In this document: in pieces, positions 9,505-21,340 of the stretch
Layout: each line of letters opens with the position of its first letter
Numbering within the stretch: the stretch's first letter is position 1
Notes under the pieces: generated by a model
The model's database searches: none
The model's input: only the letters and a program-made list of their open reading frames with translations
Told to the model about the DNA's origin: nothing
Position numbers and translations under genes: made by a program
Source of the DNA: Candidatus Pelagibacter giovannonii
GTDB taxonomy: Bacteria > Pseudomonadota > Alphaproteobacteria > Pelagibacterales > Pelagibacteraceae
DNA length: 64,000 nucleotides
Direction of reading: 5' to 3'
Assembly: GCF_012276695.1 (NCBI RefSeq)
Contig: NZ_CP038852.1
Span: 62,001-126,000 of the forward strand

Positions 9505-12500
9505 ATGAAAAAAGAATTAACAGATTTATTTAAAAATAGTGAAGTTTCTGAAGCACAAAATTTTAATAGCATTAAAATTACTTTAGCTAGTCCTGAAAAA
9601 ATTAAATCTTGGACATATGGTGAAATTAAAAAACCTGAAACTATTAATTACAGAACTTTTAGACCAGAAAAAGATGGTTTGTTTTGTGCTAGAATTTTTG
9701 GTCCAATAAAAGATTACGAATGTTTGTGTGGTAAGTACAAACGCATGAAGTTTAGAGGAATTATTTGTGAAAAATGTGGTGTTGAAGTAACAAAATCAAA
9801 TGTAAGAAGAGAAAGAATGGGTCACATTAACCTAGCTACTCCTGTTGCTCATATTTGGTTCTTAAAATCATTACCTAGTAGAATTTCATTAGCCGTAGAC
9901 ATGAAGTTAAAAGAAGTTGAAAGAGTTCTTTACTTTGAAAACTTTATAGTTATCGAGCCAGGTTTAACAGGCCTTCAAAAAAACCAATTACTTAACGAGG
10001 AAGAATTGGCAAAATATCAAGATGAGTTTGGTGAAGAATCGTTTGAAGCTGGAATAGGTGCTGAAGCAATTTTATCAATTCTTAAGTCAATGGATCTTGA
10101 GCAAGAAAGAAAAATTTTAATTAATACAATCAAAGAAACAAAATCTAAAGTTAATGAGGAAAGATCAATTAAAAGACTTAAATTGATAGAATCATTTATT
10201 GAAACAGGTCAAAAGCCTGAATGGATGATTTTAACTGTAGTACCAGTTATTCCACCTGAATTAAGACCTTTAGTTCCATTAGATGGTGGAAGATTTGCAA
10301 CATCTGATCTTAATGACCTTTATAGAAGAGTTATAAACAGAAATAATCGTCTTAAGAGATTAATGGATCTAAAAGCTCCTGATATTATTGTCAGAAATGA
10401 AAAAAGAATGCTTCAAGAGTCAGTTGATGCTTTATTCGATAATGGTCGTAGAGGAAGAGTAATTACCGGAACTGGCAAACGTCCACTTAAATCTTTAGCT
10501 GAGATGCTTAAGGGTAAGCAAGGTAGATTTAGACAAAACTTACTTGGAAAAAGGGTAGATTATTCAGGAAGATCTGTAATTGTTGTTGGTCCTGACCTTA
10601 AGCTTCATGAATGTGGCTTGCCTAAGAAAATGGCATTAGAATTATTCAAACCATTCTTGTACGCTAGATTAAATAAACTAGGATTAGCCTCTACAATCAA
10701 ACAAGCAAAAAAATTAGTAGAAAAAGAAACAAATGCTGTTTGGGATGCATTAGAACTTATTGTAAGAGAACATCCAGTTTTATTAAACCGTGCACCAACA
10801 CTTCACAGACTAGGAGTTCAAGCTTTTGAACCTAAGCTGATTGAAGGAGATGCAATTGAACTACACCCATTATGTTGTGCAGCCTTTAATGCTGACTTTG
10901 ATGGTGACCAAATGGCAGTTCATGTACCTTTAAGTTTAGAAGCTCAACTAGAGGCTAGAATTTTAATGTTATCAACAAATAACATCTTAAGTCCATCAAA
11001 TGGAAAACCTATCATAGTTCCCAGTCAAGATATGATTTTAGGTTTGTACTATTTATCTCAAGCACCTTTTCAAACTGATAAGCCAGATGGTTATTTTATA
11101 AATAATAATGAAATTGAACATGCCTTATCAACAGGTCAAATCAAAGTTCACTCTACTATTGTTTCTAGATTTGAAACCCTTGATGAGAAAGGTAATAAAA
11201 AAGTTGAAAAACACACAACAACAGCGGGAAGATTTTTATTGGCTAATTTATTGCCAAAAAATAAAGATATTACTTTTTCAATGATTGATAGACTACTTCC
11301 TAAAAAAACAGTTTCAGAAATTATTGATAGTGTTTTCAGATTTTGTGGTCAGAAAACTACAGTTATATTTTGTGATCATTTAAAAGACTTAGGTTTCAAA
11401 CATGCATTTAAAGCAGGTATTTCTTTTGGTAAAGACGATTTGGTTATTCCTGTAAACAAAGGACAATTGATTGATGATACTAAAAAATTAATTGCTGATT
11501 ATGAAAATCAATATTCAGAGGGTTTAATTACTAGAGGTGAAAAATACAACAAAGTTGTTGATGCTTGGTCAAAATGTACAGATAAAGTAGCTGGTGAAAT
11601 GATGAGAGGTATTTCTGCTACGGAAAGTACTCCTGATGGTATGAAGATTAACTCAGTATTTATGATGGCAGATAGTGGAGCTAGAGGTTCAGCTGCGCAA
11701 ATGAAGCAGTTGGCTGGTATGAGAGGTCTTATTGCCAAACCATCTGGTGAAATTATCGAAACTCCAATTATTTCTAACTTCAAAGAAGGCCTGACTGCCT
11801 TAGAATATTTCAACTCAACGCACGGAGCCAGAAAAGGTTTAGCTGATACAGCCCTAAAGACTGCAAGTTCAGGTTATTTAACTAGAAGACTTTGTGATGT
11901 AGCTCAAGACCTTACAATTTCTAAAATTAAGTGTGATAATCCAGGATTTATCGAGTTAGCAGAAATTTTAGAAGGTGGAAACGTTGTGGTTAGCTTATCA
12001 GAAAGAGCACTTGGTAGAGTTACAGCTTTTGATGTTAAAAATCCTATTACTGGAGAAGTGGTTATTAAAAAAGAAACTATGATTGATGAATCTGGTTGCG
12101 ATAAAATTGATGCAGCCGGTGTTAAATTTATCAAAGCTTATTCAGTTATGACTTGCAGCTCTAAACTTGGTGTTTGTGCTACCTGCTATGGAAGAGATCT
12201 GTCTAGAGGAAAAATGGTTCACGTTGGTGAAGCAATTGGTATGATTTCAGCACAATCAATTGGTGAGCCTGGTACACAGTTAACAATGAGAACTTTCCAC
12301 GTTGGTGGTACCGCTTCTGTTAAACAAGAATCTCAGATTGTAACAAAAACAGCTGGAACTTTAAGAATTATAAACTCTAACTTATTAGAAGACTCAAAGA
12401 AAAATTTAATTGTTATGGGAAGAAATACTCAACTATCAATTGAAGATGATAACGGCGTTCAAGTTGCAATCTACAAAGTTGCTTATGGATCAAAATTATT

Positions 12501-13674
12501 TTTACAAAATGGTGATAAAGTAAAAACAAATGAAAAAATTTGTGAGTGGGATCCTTATACAACTCCAGTTATTGCAGAGAAAAGTGGTATAGCTGGTTAT
12601 GTAGATTTAATTGATGGTGTTTCTATTCAAGAAACTACTGATGATGCTACTGGAATTTCTTCGAAGTCTGTTGTTGATTGGAGAGCACAATCTAAGAATA
12701 CAGATTTAAAACCAAGAATTACTCTAAGAGATGAAAAAGGAAATGTTATTAAAAAAGCAGATGATAATGAAGCAAGATACTATTTAGTTCCTGATTCAAT
12801 TCTTTCTGTCAAAGATGGTCAAAAAATATTTGCTGGTGATATAATTGCAAGACTTCCAAAAGAAACGACCAAAACAAAAGATATTACTGGAGGGCTACCA
12901 CGTGTAGCTGAATTATTCGAAGCTAGAAAAGCAAAAGACAGTGCAATTATTGCTGAGAATGACGGACAAGTATTATTTGGTAAAGAAGTAAGAGGTAAAC
13001 AAAGAATTTCAATTCAACCAGAGAACGGTGAGCCTTCAAATTATTTAATACCCAAAGGCAAGCATATAAATTTTAACCAAGGTGAGAAAATTAAAAAAGG
13101 TGAGTATCTATTAGATGGCCAACCACTACCTCATGATATTTTAAGAATTTTAGGTATTAAAGATTTAACAGAATACTTTGTTAATCAGGTTCAAGAGGTT
13201 TACAGATTGCAAGGTGTGGTCATTAATGACAAACACATTGAAACAATATTAAGACAAATGCTTAAAAAAGTTGAAATTAAAGAGTCAGGAGATTCGTCTT
13301 ACCTACCAGGTGAAATGATTGATAGAATTAAGTTTGATAATGCAAATGAAAAACTAGTTGCTGAAGGAAAAAATCCTGCACTAGGTGAAAGAGTTTTAAT
13401 GGGTATTACTAAAGCTTCACTTCAAACAGAGTCATTTATATCTGCTGCTTCATTCCAGGAAACTACAAGAGTTTTAACTGATGCTGCGATTAAAGGTAAA
13501 GTTGATCCTTTAAATGGCTTAAAAGAGAACGTTATTGTTGGTAGATTAGTTCCAGCTGGAACTGGTCACATCAAGAATAAATGGAATAAAAATGCGATTG
13601 AAGCTGATAATAAATTCCTAGCAGAGCAAGAAAAAATTGAGCCTACAGAAGCCACAGAAACTCCAGCTAATTAA
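9505..13674 (+). CDS. rpoC: DNA-directed RNA polymerase subunit beta'
   Basis: The 1389-residue beta' subunit carries the catalytic magnesium motif NADFDGDQ at residues 462-469. An N-terminal zinc site uses Cys73, Cys75, Cys88 and Cys91. A second cysteine cluster ([10 protein letters not shown], then [16 protein letters not shown]) lies in the C-terminal third. The trigger-loop and bridge-helix regions ([18 protein letters not shown] and following) are intact. It is co-transcribed with rpoB, with a two-base gap. A 171-base gap with a new promoter follows. Confidence 0.98.
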   Translation: MKKELTDLFKNSEVSEAQNFNSIKITLASPEKIKSWTYGEIKKPETINYRTFRPEKDGLFCARIFGPIKDYECLCGKYKRMKFRGIICEKCGVEVTKSNVRRERMGHINLATPVAHIWFLKSLPSRISLAVDMKLKEVERVLYFENFIVIEPGLTGLQKNQLLNEEELAKYQDEFGEESFEAGIGAEAILSILKSMDLEQERKILINTIKETKSKVNEERSIKRLKLIESFIETGQKPEWMILTVVPVIPPELRPLVPLDGGRFATSDLNDLYRRVINRNNRLKRLMDLKAPDIIVRNEKRMLQESVDALFDNGRRGRVITGTGKRPLKSLAEMLKGKQGRFRQNLLGKRVDYSGRSVIVVGPDLKLHECGLPKKMALELFKPFLYARLNKLGLASTIKQAKKLVEKETNAVWDALELIVREHPVLLNRAPTLHRLGVQAFEPKLIEGDAIELHPLCCAAFNADFDGDQMAVHVPLSLEAQLEARILMLSTNNILSPSNGKPIIVPSQDMILGLYYLSQAPFQTDKPDGYFINNNEIEHALSTGQIKVHSTIVSRFETLDEKGNKKVEKHTTTAGRFLLANLLPKNKDITFSMIDRLLPKKTVSEIIDSVFRFCGQKTTVIFCDHLKDLGFKHAFKAGISFGKDDLVIPVNKGQLIDDTKKLIADYENQYSEGLITRGEKYNKVVDAWSKCTDKVAGEMMRGISATESTPDGMKINSVFMMADSGARGSAAQMKQLAGMRGLIAKPSGEIIETPIISNFKEGLTALEYFNSTHGARKGLADTALKTASSGYLTRRLCDVAQDLTISKIKCDNPGFIELAEILEGGNVVVSLSERALGRVTAFDVKNPITGEVVIKKETMIDESGCDKIDAAGVKFIKAYSVMTCSSKLGVCATCYGRDLSRGKMVHVGEAIGMISAQSIGEPGTQLTMRTFHVGGTASVKQESQIVTKTAGTLRIINSNLLEDSKKNLIVMGRNTQLSIEDDNGVQVAIYKVAYGSKLFLQNGDKVKTNEKICEWDPYTTPVIAEKSGIAGYVDLIDGVSIQETTDDATGISSKSVVDWRAQSKNTDLKPRITLRDEKGNVIKKADDNEARYYLVPDSILSVKDGQKIFAGDIIARLPKETTKTKDITGGLPRVAELFEARKAKDSAIIAENDGQVLFGKEVRGKQRISIQPENGEPSNYLIPKGKHINFNQGEKIKKGEYLLDGQPLPHDILRILGIKDLTEYFVNQVQEVYRLQGVVINDKHIETILRQMLKKVEIKESGDSSYLPGEMIDRIKFDNANEKLVAEGKNPALGERVLMGITKASLQTESFISAASFQETTRVLTDAAIKGKVDPLNGLKENVIVGRLVPAGTGHIKNKWNKNAIEADNKFLAEQEKIEPTEATETPAN

Positions 13675-13706
13675 TAAAAAAAACACGTTAAACTTGTAGT
13701 TTTAGT

Positions 13707-13734
13707 TTGACAATCAGAGATTTAATAGTATTTT
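13707..13734 (+). promoter_or_regulatory. Putative promoter of the rpsL-rpsG-fusA and S10/spc run
   Basis: A consensus TTGACA at 13707-13712 is followed after 16 bases by TATTTT at 13729-13734. This is the only sizeable gap between rpoC and rpsL, so a promoter for the following ribosomal genes is expected. Transcription from it would give a leader of roughly 105 bases. The -10 match is weak, and another TTGACG overlaps at 13733. Confidence 0.5.
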
Positions 13735-13789
13735 GACGCTGTTTTTGGTTGGAATGTAGTACCTACTTTACGGAACTAAACGCTGCCAC

Positions 13790-13811
13790 AAAATAACCTG
13801 TCAGTTATTTT
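13790..13811 (+). promoter_or_regulatory. Hairpin in the rpsL leader
   Basis: AAAATAAC (13790-13797) pairs perfectly with GTTATTTT (13804-13811) around the six-base loop CTGTCA. It ends 34 bases before the rpsL start and lies inside the predicted leader. It could influence transcription or ribosomal-protein control of the long operon. No known binding-site consensus was recognised. Confidence 0.4.
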
Positions 13812-13845
13812 CACTCAAAAATATATTAATTAATTTAAAAAATTT

Positions 13846-14217
13846 ATGCCAACTATTAACCAGTTGTTAAGAAAAAAAAGAATTAAACCTGTTGCTAGGA
13901 ATAAAGTTCCTGCACTTCAGAAACAGCCTTTGAAGAGAGGTGTTTGTGTAAAAGTTTATACAACAACTCCTAAAAAACCCAACTCTGCATTAAGAAAAGT
14001 TGCTAGAGTTAGATTGTCAAATGGTTTTGAGGTTACAGCTTATATTGGTGGTGAAGGTCATAACTTACAAGAACACTCAGTTGTTTTAATTAGGGGTGGT
14101 CGTGTAAAAGATTTACCTGGTGTTCGTTATCATATTCTTAGAGGAAACCTAGACACACAAGGCGTTGCAAATAGAAAGAAACGTAGATCTTTGTATGGAA
14201 CTAAAAAAGGTAAATAA
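13846..14217 (+). CDS. rpsL: 30S ribosomal protein S12
   Basis: S12 monitors codon-anticodon pairing at the decoding centre. The 123-residue protein is full length, with [16 protein letters not shown] (about residues 43-58) and [11 protein letters not shown] (about 85-95). Both lysines whose replacement gives streptomycin resistance in other bacteria are present, so a sensitive type is predicted. It is the first gene of the rpsL-rpsG-fusA group, two bases before rpsG. Confidence 0.98.
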   Translation: MPTINQLLRKKRIKPVARNKVPALQKQPLKRGVCVKVYTTTPKKPNSALRKVARVRLSNGFEVTAYIGGEGHNLQEHSVVLIRGGRVKDLPGVRYHILRGNLDTQGVANRKKRRSLYGTKKGK

Positions 14218-14219
14218 CT

Positions 14220-14690
14220 ATGTCTAGAAAGAAAACACAACCTAAAAAAGTTGTTACACCAGACCCCATATTTAATTCTACAATAATCCCTAAATTAATT
14301 AATTCAATAATGTACGATGGTAAAAAAGTAGTTGCTGAAAAAATTGTTTATGAAGCTATAGAAAAAATTAAGTCAAAAACAAAAGAAGAGCCCATTAATG
14401 TTTTTAATGAAGCAATAAATAATATCAAACCCACTGTGGAAGTAAGATCACGTAGAGTAGGTGGTGCGACATATCAAGTTCCAGTTGAAGTAAAAACTAA
14501 ACGTGCACAAGCACTAGCAATCAGATGGTTAGTTGATGCTTCTAGAAAAAGAAAAGACAAACACATGTCTGATAAAATTTTTAACGAACTGTATGATGCT
14601 TATGAAAAAAAAGGTTCTGCAGTTAAAAAAAGAGAAGATGTACATAAAATGGCAGAGTCAAATAAAGCTTTTGCTCATTTTAGGTGGTAA
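14220..14690 (+). CDS. rpsG: 30S ribosomal protein S7
   Basis: S7 nucleates assembly of the 30S head and contacts the E site. The 156-residue protein has the conserved VEVRSRRVGGATYQVPVEV segment (about residues 78-96) and ends with HKMAESNKAFAHFRW. The gap to rpsL is only two bases, so the S7-binding inter-cistronic region known from E. coli is not present in its usual form. Confidence 0.98.
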   Translation: MSRKKTQPKKVVTPDPIFNSTIIPKLINSIMYDGKKVVAEKIVYEAIEKIKSKTKEEPINVFNEAINNIKPTVEVRSRRVGGATYQVPVEVKTKRAQALAIRWLVDASRKRKDKHMSDKIFNELYDAYEKKGSAVKKREDVHKMAESNKAFAHFRW

Positions 14691-14696
14691 TAAATT

Positions 14697-16775
14697 ATGG
14701 CTAGAACACATACATTAAACAAATATAGAAACATTGGTATCATGGCCCATATTGATGCTGGTAAAACCACTACTACTGAAAGAATTTTATACTACACAGG
14801 AAAAAGTCATAAAATTGGTGAAGTACATGACGGTGCTGCAACAATGGATTGGATGGAACAAGAACAAGAAAGAGGTATTACAATTACTTCAGCAGCAACA
14901 ACTTGTTTTTGGAATGACCATAGAATTAATATTATCGATACTCCTGGACACGTTGATTTTACAATTGAAGTAGAGAGATCCTTAAAAGTTCTTGATGGTG
15001 CTGTTTGTGTTTTTGACGGTGTTGCAGGTGTAGAACCACAATCAGAAACAGTATGGAGACAGGCTGATAAATATAAAGTTCCAAGAATTTGTTTTGTAAA
15101 CAAGTTAGATAGAACTGGGGCCGATTTTTATAGATGTGTTGAAATGATTAAGGATAGATTGGGCTGTAAACCCCTACCAATTCAAATTCCTATTGGCATT
15201 GAAGCAGATTTATCTGGTGTTGTTGACTTAGTCAAAATGAAAGCTCAAGTTTGGAAAAATGAAGCTCTAGGTGCAGAATGGGAATACAAAGAAATTCCTG
15301 AAGATTTAAAAGAAATTTCACAAAAATACAGAACTGAATTAGTTGAAATGGCTGTAGAGCAAGATGAAAAATTAATGGAAGCTTACCTAAATGGTGAAGA
15401 AATAAATGAAGATGATTTAGTAAAATGCATAAGAAAAGGAACTTTAAATTTTAGTTTTGTTCCAATAACTACCGGTTCAGCTTTTAAAAACAAAGGTGTT
15501 CAACCTTTACTTGACGCTGTAATTAACTACTTACCAAGTCCGATCGATATTGGATCTATTAATGGAACTAAACCTGGTAGTGAAGATATTGTTGAAATGA
15601 AATTTGAAGATAGTACAGGATTTTCTGCATTAGCATTTAAAGTTGCTAACGACCCATTTGTTGGTTCACTGACTTTTATTAGAATTTACTCAGGAACAAT
15701 TAGAACTGGAACTGCCGTTTATAATACGTCAAAAGATAAAGAAGAAAGAGTTGGAAGAATGCTTTTAATGCATGCAAACTCAAGAGAAGATATTAAAGAA
15801 GCAAACACTGGTGACATCGTTGCTTTAGCTGGTTTAAAATATACAATAACAGGGCACACACTTTGTGATGAAGCTAATCCTGTTTTATTGGAGCCAATGG
15901 AGTTCCCAGAACCTGTAATCGAAATTGCTGTTGAACCTAAAACAAAAGCTGACCAAGAAAAAATGGGCGAAGCATTAGGAAGATTAGCTAAAGAAGATCC
16001 ATCATTCAGAGTAACTTCTGATGAAGAATCTGGTCAAACTATTATTAAGGGAATGGGTGAGCTACACCTTGATATTATTGTTGATAGAATGAAAAGAGAA
16101 TTTAATGTAGAGGCAAATGTTGGTGCTCCTCAAGTTGCTTATAGAGAAACATTGCAAAATCCAACAGAGTTTGAATATACCCACAAAAAACAAAGTGGTG
16201 GTGCTGGTCAGTTTGCAAAAGTTAAATTATTAGTTGAACCTCAGGAACCTGGTGCAGGTAGGTCTGTTGAAAGCAAGATTAAAGGTGGAGCAATTCCTAA
16301 AGAATTTATTCCTGGTGTTGAAAAAGGAATTGAAACAATTTCAGATGGTGGAATTTTAGCAGGATTTCCAATGATTGATTACAAAGTTACAATTTTAGAT
16401 GGATTACACCATGATGTTGACTCCAGTGTTCTTGCATTTGAATTAGCAGGTAGAGCTTGTTTTAAAGAAGCTTGTACTAGAGGAACTTTAAAATTATTAG
16501 AACCAGTTATGAGAGTTGAAGTTGTAACTCCGGAGGATTATATGGGTGATGTTATCGGTGACCTAAATAGTAGAAGGGGTCAAATCAGCACTCAAGAACA
16601 AAGAGGAAATGCAACAGTAATTACTGCAATGGTTCCTTTAGCTAATATGTTTGGATATATAAATAGCTTAAGATCGATGTCTCAAGGTAGAGCGCAATAT
16701 TCAATGTTTTTTGATCATTATTCTAAAGTCCCACAAAATGTACAGGATGAAGTAACTAAAAAGATTGCAGGTTAA
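14697..16775 (+). CDS. fusA: Elongation factor G
   Basis: EF-G drives translocation on the ribosome using GTP. The 692-residue protein has the P-loop AHIDAGKTT (about residues 17-25), DTPGHVDF (about 81-88) and NKLD (about 135-138). Domains II-V follow, including [14 protein letters not shown] and [14 protein letters not shown]. The length is normal. It is followed after five bases by rpsJ, with no second tuf between them, which tightens the str-S10 junction compared with many proteobacteria. Confidence 0.98.
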   Translation: MARTHTLNKYRNIGIMAHIDAGKTTTTERILYYTGKSHKIGEVHDGAATMDWMEQEQERGITITSAATTCFWNDHRINIIDTPGHVDFTIEVERSLKVLDGAVCVFDGVAGVEPQSETVWRQADKYKVPRICFVNKLDRTGADFYRCVEMIKDRLGCKPLPIQIPIGIEADLSGVVDLVKMKAQVWKNEALGAEWEYKEIPEDLKEISQKYRTELVEMAVEQDEKLMEAYLNGEEINEDDLVKCIRKGTLNFSFVPITTGSAFKNKGVQPLLDAVINYLPSPIDIGSINGTKPGSEDIVEMKFEDSTGFSALAFKVANDPFVGSLTFIRIYSGTIRTGTAVYNTSKDKEERVGRMLLMHANSREDIKEANTGDIVALAGLKYTITGHTLCDEANPVLLEPMEFPEPVIEIAVEPKTKADQEKMGEALGRLAKEDPSFRVTSDEESGQTIIKGMGELHLDIIVDRMKREFNVEANVGAPQVAYRETLQNPTEFEYTHKKQSGGAGQFAKVKLLVEPQEPGAGRSVESKIKGGAIPKEFIPGVEKGIETISDGGILAGFPMIDYKVTILDGLHHDVDSSVLAFELAGRACFKEACTRGTLKLLEPVMRVEVVTPEDYMGDVIGDLNSRRGQISTQEQRGNATVITAMVPLANMFGYINSLRSMSQGRAQYSMFFDHYSKVPQNVQDEVTKKIAG

Positions 16776-16780
16776 TTATT

Positions 16781-17089
16781 ATGGAAAAACAAAATATTAG
16801 AATTAAATTAAGAGCTTACGACAATAAGATTTTAGACGCTTCTACAGAAGAAATAGTTAATACAGTTAAAAGAACTGGTGCTACTATCAAGGGACCAATC
16901 CCTTTACCAACTAGAATTGAAAGATATACAGTTCTTAAAGGTCCTCATATTGATAAAAAAAGTAGAGAACAATTTGAAACTAGAACACATAAAAGACTGA
17001 TTGATATTATTGAGCCTACACCTCAAACTGTAGAGGCTCTAATGAAACTAGATTTAGCATCAGGTGTTGATGTGGAGATTAAAATTTAA
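16781..17089 (+). CDS. rpsJ: 30S ribosomal protein S10
   Basis: S10 is a 30S head protein and the NusE antitermination partner of NusB. The 102-residue protein has the typical [12 protein letters not shown] terminus and [19 protein letters not shown] (about residues 37-55). It is the first gene of the S10 cluster and meets rplC at a TAATTATG junction. Confidence 0.98.
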   Translation: MEKQNIRIKLRAYDNKILDASTEEIVNTVKRTGATIKGPIPLPTRIERYTVLKGPHIDKKSREQFETRTHKRLIDIIEPTPQTVEALMKLDLASGVDVEIKI

Positions 17090-17091
17090 TT

Positions 17092-17802
17092 ATGAGTGAA
17101 ATTGCATTAGTTGGAAAAAAGATTGGTATGACTAGAGAGTTTTATAAAACTGGTCGTTTAGTTCCTGTAACAGTTATCAAAATGGAGAAGGCTAGAGTAA
17201 TTCAAGTCATTGATGAAGAAAAACGTGGATACAAAGCTGTGCAACTAGGGTTTGGTAAAATTAAAGCATCTAAACTTACAAAAGCTATGAAAGGTTTTTA
17301 TGCAAAGAAAAATACAGAAGCTAAGAAAAAATTAAAAGAATTTAGAGTTAATGATACAGAGCTTTATAAAGAAGGTAACGAATTTGGTCTTGAAATTTTT
17401 AATGAAGTTAAGTTTGTTGATACAACTTCAAAAACTATTGGTAAAGGTTTTGCTGGTGCTATGAAGAGACATAATTTTGGTGGATTAAGAGCTACCCATG
17501 GTGTTTCGGTATCACACAGATCTCACGGATCTACTGGTCAAAGACAAGACCCTGGTAAAGTTTTTAAAGGTAAAAAAATGGCTGGTCATATGGGTGACAG
17601 AGTTAGAACTATGCAAAATTTAGAAATTATTAAGACAGATATTGAAAATGAATTGTTATATTTAAAAGGATCTATCCCAGGTTCAAAAAATACTGAAATT
17701 CTAGTTAAAAAATCAGTAAAAGTAATAAACAAAATGACTATTAATGAAAAAATTGCTGCTGCAGAGGAAGCTAAAAAAACACCAGATAAAAAGAAAAAAT
17801 AA
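17092..17802 (+). CDS. rplC: 50S ribosomal protein L3
   Basis: L3 is an early-assembling large-subunit protein with a loop near the peptidyl-transferase centre. The protein is 236 residues, with KIGMTREF near the N terminus and a central SVSHRSHGSTGQRQDPGKVFKGKKMAGHMG region (within about 140-170). It carries a lysine-rich C-terminal tail that is longer than the minimal family length. It overlaps rplD by one base. Confidence 0.97.
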   Translation: MSEIALVGKKIGMTREFYKTGRLVPVTVIKMEKARVIQVIDEEKRGYKAVQLGFGKIKASKLTKAMKGFYAKKNTEAKKKLKEFRVNDTELYKEGNEFGLEIFNEVKFVDTTSKTIGKGFAGAMKRHNFGGLRATHGVSVSHRSHGSTGQRQDPGKVFKGKKMAGHMGDRVRTMQNLEIIKTDIENELLYLKGSIPGSKNTEILVKKSVKVINKMTINEKIAAAEEAKKTPDKKKK

Positions 17803-18425
17803 TGAAAATTGATAAATTAAACTTAGACGGTAAAAAGGATTCAATTGAAGTTTTAGATAAGATTTTCTCAGCTAAAATTAATAAAAGATTGGTTGATAAC
17901 GTATTATTTAAAACTAATGCTAATTACAAAGGCAGACACGCAAAAACGAAACAACAAAATGAAATTACTGGATCTACATCAAAAATTTATGCTCAAAAAG
18001 GGACTGGTGGAGCAAGACATGCAAGTAGAAAAGCACCTATTTTTGTTGGTGGTGGTGTTGCACATGGACCTAAAGGTGAATTAGCCTATAAAAAAAGAAA
18101 ACTAAATAAAAGTGAAAAAAAACTAAGTATAGCATCACTAATTACTGAGAAGAATAAACTTAATAATTTGATAATTTTTAGTGATTTTGGCAATGAAATT
18201 AAAAAAACTAAAGAAATGAATTTAATTATTAAAAAATTTGAAATTACTAATTCATTAATTATTTTAGATAAATCATCTAAAGAAAAAATTGAAAAGTCAG
18301 CTAGAAATATTCCAAATGTTAAAGTAACAGATATCAATCATTTCAGTGCATTTGATATTATAAAGTTTAAAAAAGTAGTTTTTACAGAAAGTTCAATTAA
18401 GGAACTAGAAAAGAGATATTCTTAA
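17802..18425 (+). CDS. rplD: 50S ribosomal protein L4
   Basis: L4 lines the peptide exit tunnel and in some bacteria controls the S10 operon. The 207-residue protein has the tunnel-loop segment QKGTGGARHASRKAPIFVGGGVAHGP (within about residues 66-92), typical of L4. The C-terminal half is strongly lysine/isoleucine biased but follows the family pattern. It sits between rplC and rplW, as in other bacteria. Confidence 0.96.
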   Translation: MKIDKLNLDGKKDSIEVLDKIFSAKINKRLVDNVLFKTNANYKGRHAKTKQQNEITGSTSKIYAQKGTGGARHASRKAPIFVGGGVAHGPKGELAYKKRKLNKSEKKLSIASLITEKNKLNNLIIFSDFGNEIKKTKEMNLIIKKFEITNSLIILDKSSKEKIEKSARNIPNVKVTDINHFSAFDIIKFKKVVFTESSIKELEKRYS

Positions 18426-18426
18426 T

Positions 18427-18720
18427 ATGGATAAAATACATTTATACGATAAAATTCTATCACCAATGGTTACTGAAAAAACTACTAACTTATCAGAACA
18501 AAATAAAATTGTTTTTAAGGTACCAAGAGCTGCTAATAAAACTAACTTGAAGAAAAATATTGAAAAGATTTTTAAAGTTAACGTTACAAAAATAAATATT
18601 ATAAATAAACAAAATCGAACAAAAGTAGCTCGAGGCAAAAAAGTTAATGTTCAAGGTTATAAAAAAGCAATAGTAACACTTAAAAAAGGTCAAAGTATTG
18701 ATCTAACATCAGGAATTTAA
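18427..18720 (+). CDS. rplW: 50S ribosomal protein L23
   Basis: L23 surrounds the exit tunnel and docks trigger factor and SRP. The 97-residue protein has the N-terminal motif PMVTEKTTNLSEQNKIVFKV (about residues 13-32) and a basic loop with VNVQGYKKAIVTL. It starts one base after the rplD stop and is followed after two bases by rplB. Confidence 0.96.
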   Translation: MDKIHLYDKILSPMVTEKTTNLSEQNKIVFKVPRAANKTNLKKNIEKIFKVNVTKINIINKQNRTKVARGKKVNVQGYKKAIVTLKKGQSIDLTSGI

Positions 18721-18722
18721 AA

Positions 18723-19568
18723 ATGGCATTAAAAACTTTCAAACCGTATACAAAGTCAACAAGAGGAACAATCTTAGTTGATAGAACTGGTCTTTGGAAA
18801 GGCAAACCATTTAAAGCATTAGTTGAGCCAAAAAATACGATGCGTGGAAGAAATAACAATGGACACATAACCTCTCGCAACATGTCAGGTGGTGGACACA
18901 AGAAAATGTATAGATTAGTTGATTTTTACAGGAAGAAAATTGACATGCCAGGTACTGTTGAAAGAATTGAATATGATCCAAATCGATCTTGCTACATTAT
19001 GTTAGTTAAGTTTGATGATGGGCAGCATTTTTACTATTTAGCACCTCAAAAAATTAAAGTAGGTGATAAAATTGAAAATGGACCAGAAAAAGAAATTAAA
19101 GTTGGAAACTGTATGCCACTTAGAGATATTCCCGTCGGTATAAACATCCATAATGTAGAGCTAAAACCTGGAGCTGGTGGAAAGATTGCTAGATCGGCAG
19201 GTACATCAGTCACAATTAGTGGATTAGATGGAAATTACTCATTAATTAAAATGACCTCTGGAGAAGTTAGAAAAATTGATTCAAGATGTATGGCAACAAT
19301 TGGTGTGCTTTCAAATCCAGATCAAAAAAATATTAAGATTGGTAAAGCTGGAAGATCAAGATGGCTTGGTAGAAGACCTCATACTAGGGGAGTTGTAATG
19401 AATCCTGTTGATCACCCGCATGGTGGTGGTGAAGGTAAAACTGCAGGTGGAAGACATCCAGTATCTCCTACAGGTCAATCAGCAAAAGGATTAAAAACTA
19501 GAGATAATAAGAGTACAGATAAATTTATAGTGAGAAGAAGAAATAACAGGAAGGATTCTAAAAAATAA
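18723..19568 (+). CDS. rplB: 50S ribosomal protein L2
   Basis: L2 is needed for subunit association and peptidyl-transferase activity. The protein is 281 residues. It has [18 protein letters not shown] near residue 40-60, and the conserved C-terminal [20 protein letters not shown] (about 220-240) containing the functionally important histidine. It overlaps rpsS by one base. Confidence 0.98.
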   Translation: MALKTFKPYTKSTRGTILVDRTGLWKGKPFKALVEPKNTMRGRNNNGHITSRNMSGGGHKKMYRLVDFYRKKIDMPGTVERIEYDPNRSCYIMLVKFDDGQHFYYLAPQKIKVGDKIENGPEKEIKVGNCMPLRDIPVGINIHNVELKPGAGGKIARSAGTSVTISGLDGNYSLIKMTSGEVRKIDSRCMATIGVLSNPDQKNIKIGKAGRSRWLGRRPHTRGVVMNPVDHPHGGGEGKTAGGRHPVSPTGQSAKGLKTRDNKSTDKFIVRRRNNRKDSKK

Positions 19569-19861
19569 TGGCTAGATCAGTGTGGAAAGGACCTTTTGTT
19601 GAAGAAAGCTTAATTAAAAAAGTTGAAAAACAAAAACTAGATCCAAAAAAAATGCCTATTAAAACTTGGTCAAGGAAATCAACAATTATTCCTGAATTTA
19701 TTGGGGTTAGTTTTTTGATCTATAATGGAAAAAAATTTATTCCAGTTACTATATCTGAAGATATGGTGGGTCATAAATTAGGTGAATTTTCACCAACCAG
19801 AACGTTTTTTGGACATACTCCAGCTGAAAAAAAAGGCAAACCAGCTGAGAAGAAAAAATAA
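19568..19861 (+). CDS. rpsS: 30S ribosomal protein S19
   Basis: S19 lies in the 30S head near the A site. The 97-residue protein has the [10 protein letters not shown] terminus and the family core [18 protein letters not shown], followed by [16 protein letters not shown] (about residues 69-84). It ends in a short lysine/proline-rich tail. It abuts rplV through a TAATTATG junction. Confidence 0.97.
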   Translation: MARSVWKGPFVEESLIKKVEKQKLDPKKMPIKTWSRKSTIIPEFIGVSFLIYNGKKFIPVTISEDMVGHKLGEFSPTRTFFGHTPAEKKGKPAEKKK

Positions 19862-19863
19862 TT

Positions 19864-20262
19864 ATGAATAAAAAAAAGAAAATTAACAGAACTAAAGTAG
19901 ATACAGTAAGATCTGTAAATAATAACATTAGATCTAGTGTTAGAAAACTTAATCCAATACTTAAAGCAATTGTTGGAAAAAAAGTTGATGTTGCTATTAG
20001 AGAACTGCAATTTTCAGCAAAAAGAATTACTAGAGAAATACGAAAAACAGTTTCATCAGCCGTTGCTAATGCTGAAAATAACAATCAATACGATATAGAT
20101 AAGCTAATTGTTAAAGAAGCATACTGTGGAAAAAAAGTTGTTATGAAAAGATTTAGACCCAGAGCAAAAGGTAGAGCAGCACCAATTTTAAAACCTTATT
20201 CAACTATTACAATTATATTATCAGAAGCAAAACAAATGGAGAGTCATGGGTCAAAAAGTTAA
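19864..20262 (+). CDS. rplV: 50S ribosomal protein L22
   Basis: L22 contributes a long loop to the nascent-peptide exit tunnel. The 132-residue protein has a basic N-terminal extension. The family core starts near [28 protein letters not shown], and the tunnel loop includes [21 protein letters not shown] (within about 90-112). Its 3' end overlaps the start of rpsC by 17 bases in another frame. Confidence 0.95.
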   Translation: MNKKKKINRTKVDTVRSVNNNIRSSVRKLNPILKAIVGKKVDVAIRELQFSAKRITREIRKTVSSAVANAENNNQYDIDKLIVKEAYCGKKVVMKRFRPRAKGRAAPILKPYSTITIILSEAKQMESHGSKS

Positions 20263-20926
20263 TCCTGTTGGTTTCAGACTAGGTGTAAACAGAGGTTGGG
20301 ATTCTGTCTGGTATGCAAAAAAGAAAGATTTTGGAAATTATCTTATCGAAGATTTTAAGATAAGAGCATATATCAAGAAAAATGTTGTAAATTCTGGTGT
20401 ATCTAAAGTTATGATAGAGAGAACTTCTAATAAGTGTTTTGTTACAATTTACACTTCAAGACCTGGATTTGTTATTGGAAAAAAAGGGAGTGATATTGAT
20501 AAAATTAAGAATAACTTATCTAAATTTACTAACAATGAAGTAACTCTTAATATTAAAGAAGTTAAAAAACCTGAAACAAACGCCTACTTAGTTGCTGAAA
20601 ATATAGCACAACAATTAGTCAAAAGAATATCGTACAGAAGAGCCATGAAGAGAGCCATGCAATCATGTTTAAGACTTGGTGCAAAAGGTATTAAAGTTTC
20701 TATAAGTGGTAGACTAGGTGGTAATGAAATAGCTAGAACTGAATGGTTAAGAGAAGGAAGTATACCATCACATACCCTAAGAGCAGATATTGATTATGCA
20801 GAAGCTGAAGCGTTAACAACATTTGGTATTATTGGAATAAAAATATGGATTTATAAAGGTGAAGTATTTGCTAGAGAATTTAGCCAAGAAACTAACAAAA
20901 TAGTTCCAAAAGAGGTTAAAGAATAA
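20246..20926 (+). CDS. rpsC: 30S ribosomal protein S3
   Basis: S3 forms part of the mRNA entry channel. The 226-residue protein starts with [12 protein letters not shown], contains the KH-domain motif [17 protein letters not shown] (about residues 71-87) and the C-terminal [13 protein letters not shown] segment. The ATG at 20246 is fixed by the conserved MGQKVNP start, although it lies inside rplV. Confidence 0.98.
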   Translation: MGQKVNPVGFRLGVNRGWDSVWYAKKKDFGNYLIEDFKIRAYIKKNVVNSGVSKVMIERTSNKCFVTIYTSRPGFVIGKKGSDIDKIKNNLSKFTNNEVTLNIKEVKKPETNAYLVAENIAQQLVKRISYRRAMKRAMQSCLRLGAKGIKVSISGRLGGNEIARTEWLREGSIPSHTLRADIDYAEAEALTTFGIIGIKIWIYKGEVFAREFSQETNKIVPKEVKE

Positions 20927-20928
20927 TT

Positions 20929-21339
20929 ATGTTACAGCCAGTCAGAACAAAATACAGAAAAGCTCATAAAGGAAGAATCCATGGGACAGCTACACGTGCT
21001 AGCAAGATTAACTATGGATCTTTTGCATTAAAAGCTATGGCGCCAGAGAGAATTATAGGAAAACAAATTGAAGCTGCTAGAGTTGCTTTAACAAGACATA
21101 TGAAGAGACAGGGACGTGTTTGGACTAGAATTTTTCCTAATATACCAGTTTCAAAAAAACCTGTTGAAGTAAGAATGGGTAAAGGTAAAGGAGCTCCAGA
21201 GTATTGGGCTTGCAGAGTTAAACCAGGTAGAATCTTATTTGAAATTGATGGTGTTTCAGAATCAATAGCAAAAGAAGCCCTTTATAAAGCCTCAGCTAAG
21301 CTACCTATAAAAACAAAATTTATTAAGAGATTTGCATAA
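20929..21339 (+). CDS. rplP: 50S ribosomal protein L16
   Basis: L16 helps position tRNA at the A site. The 136-residue protein begins [16 protein letters not shown]. It has [32 protein letters not shown] (within about 61-92), the strongest family signature. It follows rpsC through a TAATTATG junction and precedes rpmC by one base. Confidence 0.98.
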   Translation: MLQPVRTKYRKAHKGRIHGTATRASKINYGSFALKAMAPERIIGKQIEAARVALTRHMKRQGRVWTRIFPNIPVSKKPVEVRMGKGKGAPEYWACRVKPGRILFEIDGVSESIAKEALYKASAKLPIKTKFIKRFA

Positions 21340-21340
21340 T

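Noticed and set aside
14533..14718. Frames inside rpsG, fusA, rplD and other ribosomal genes
   Set aside because: They are shadows of real genes in other frames, with no start context or family match.
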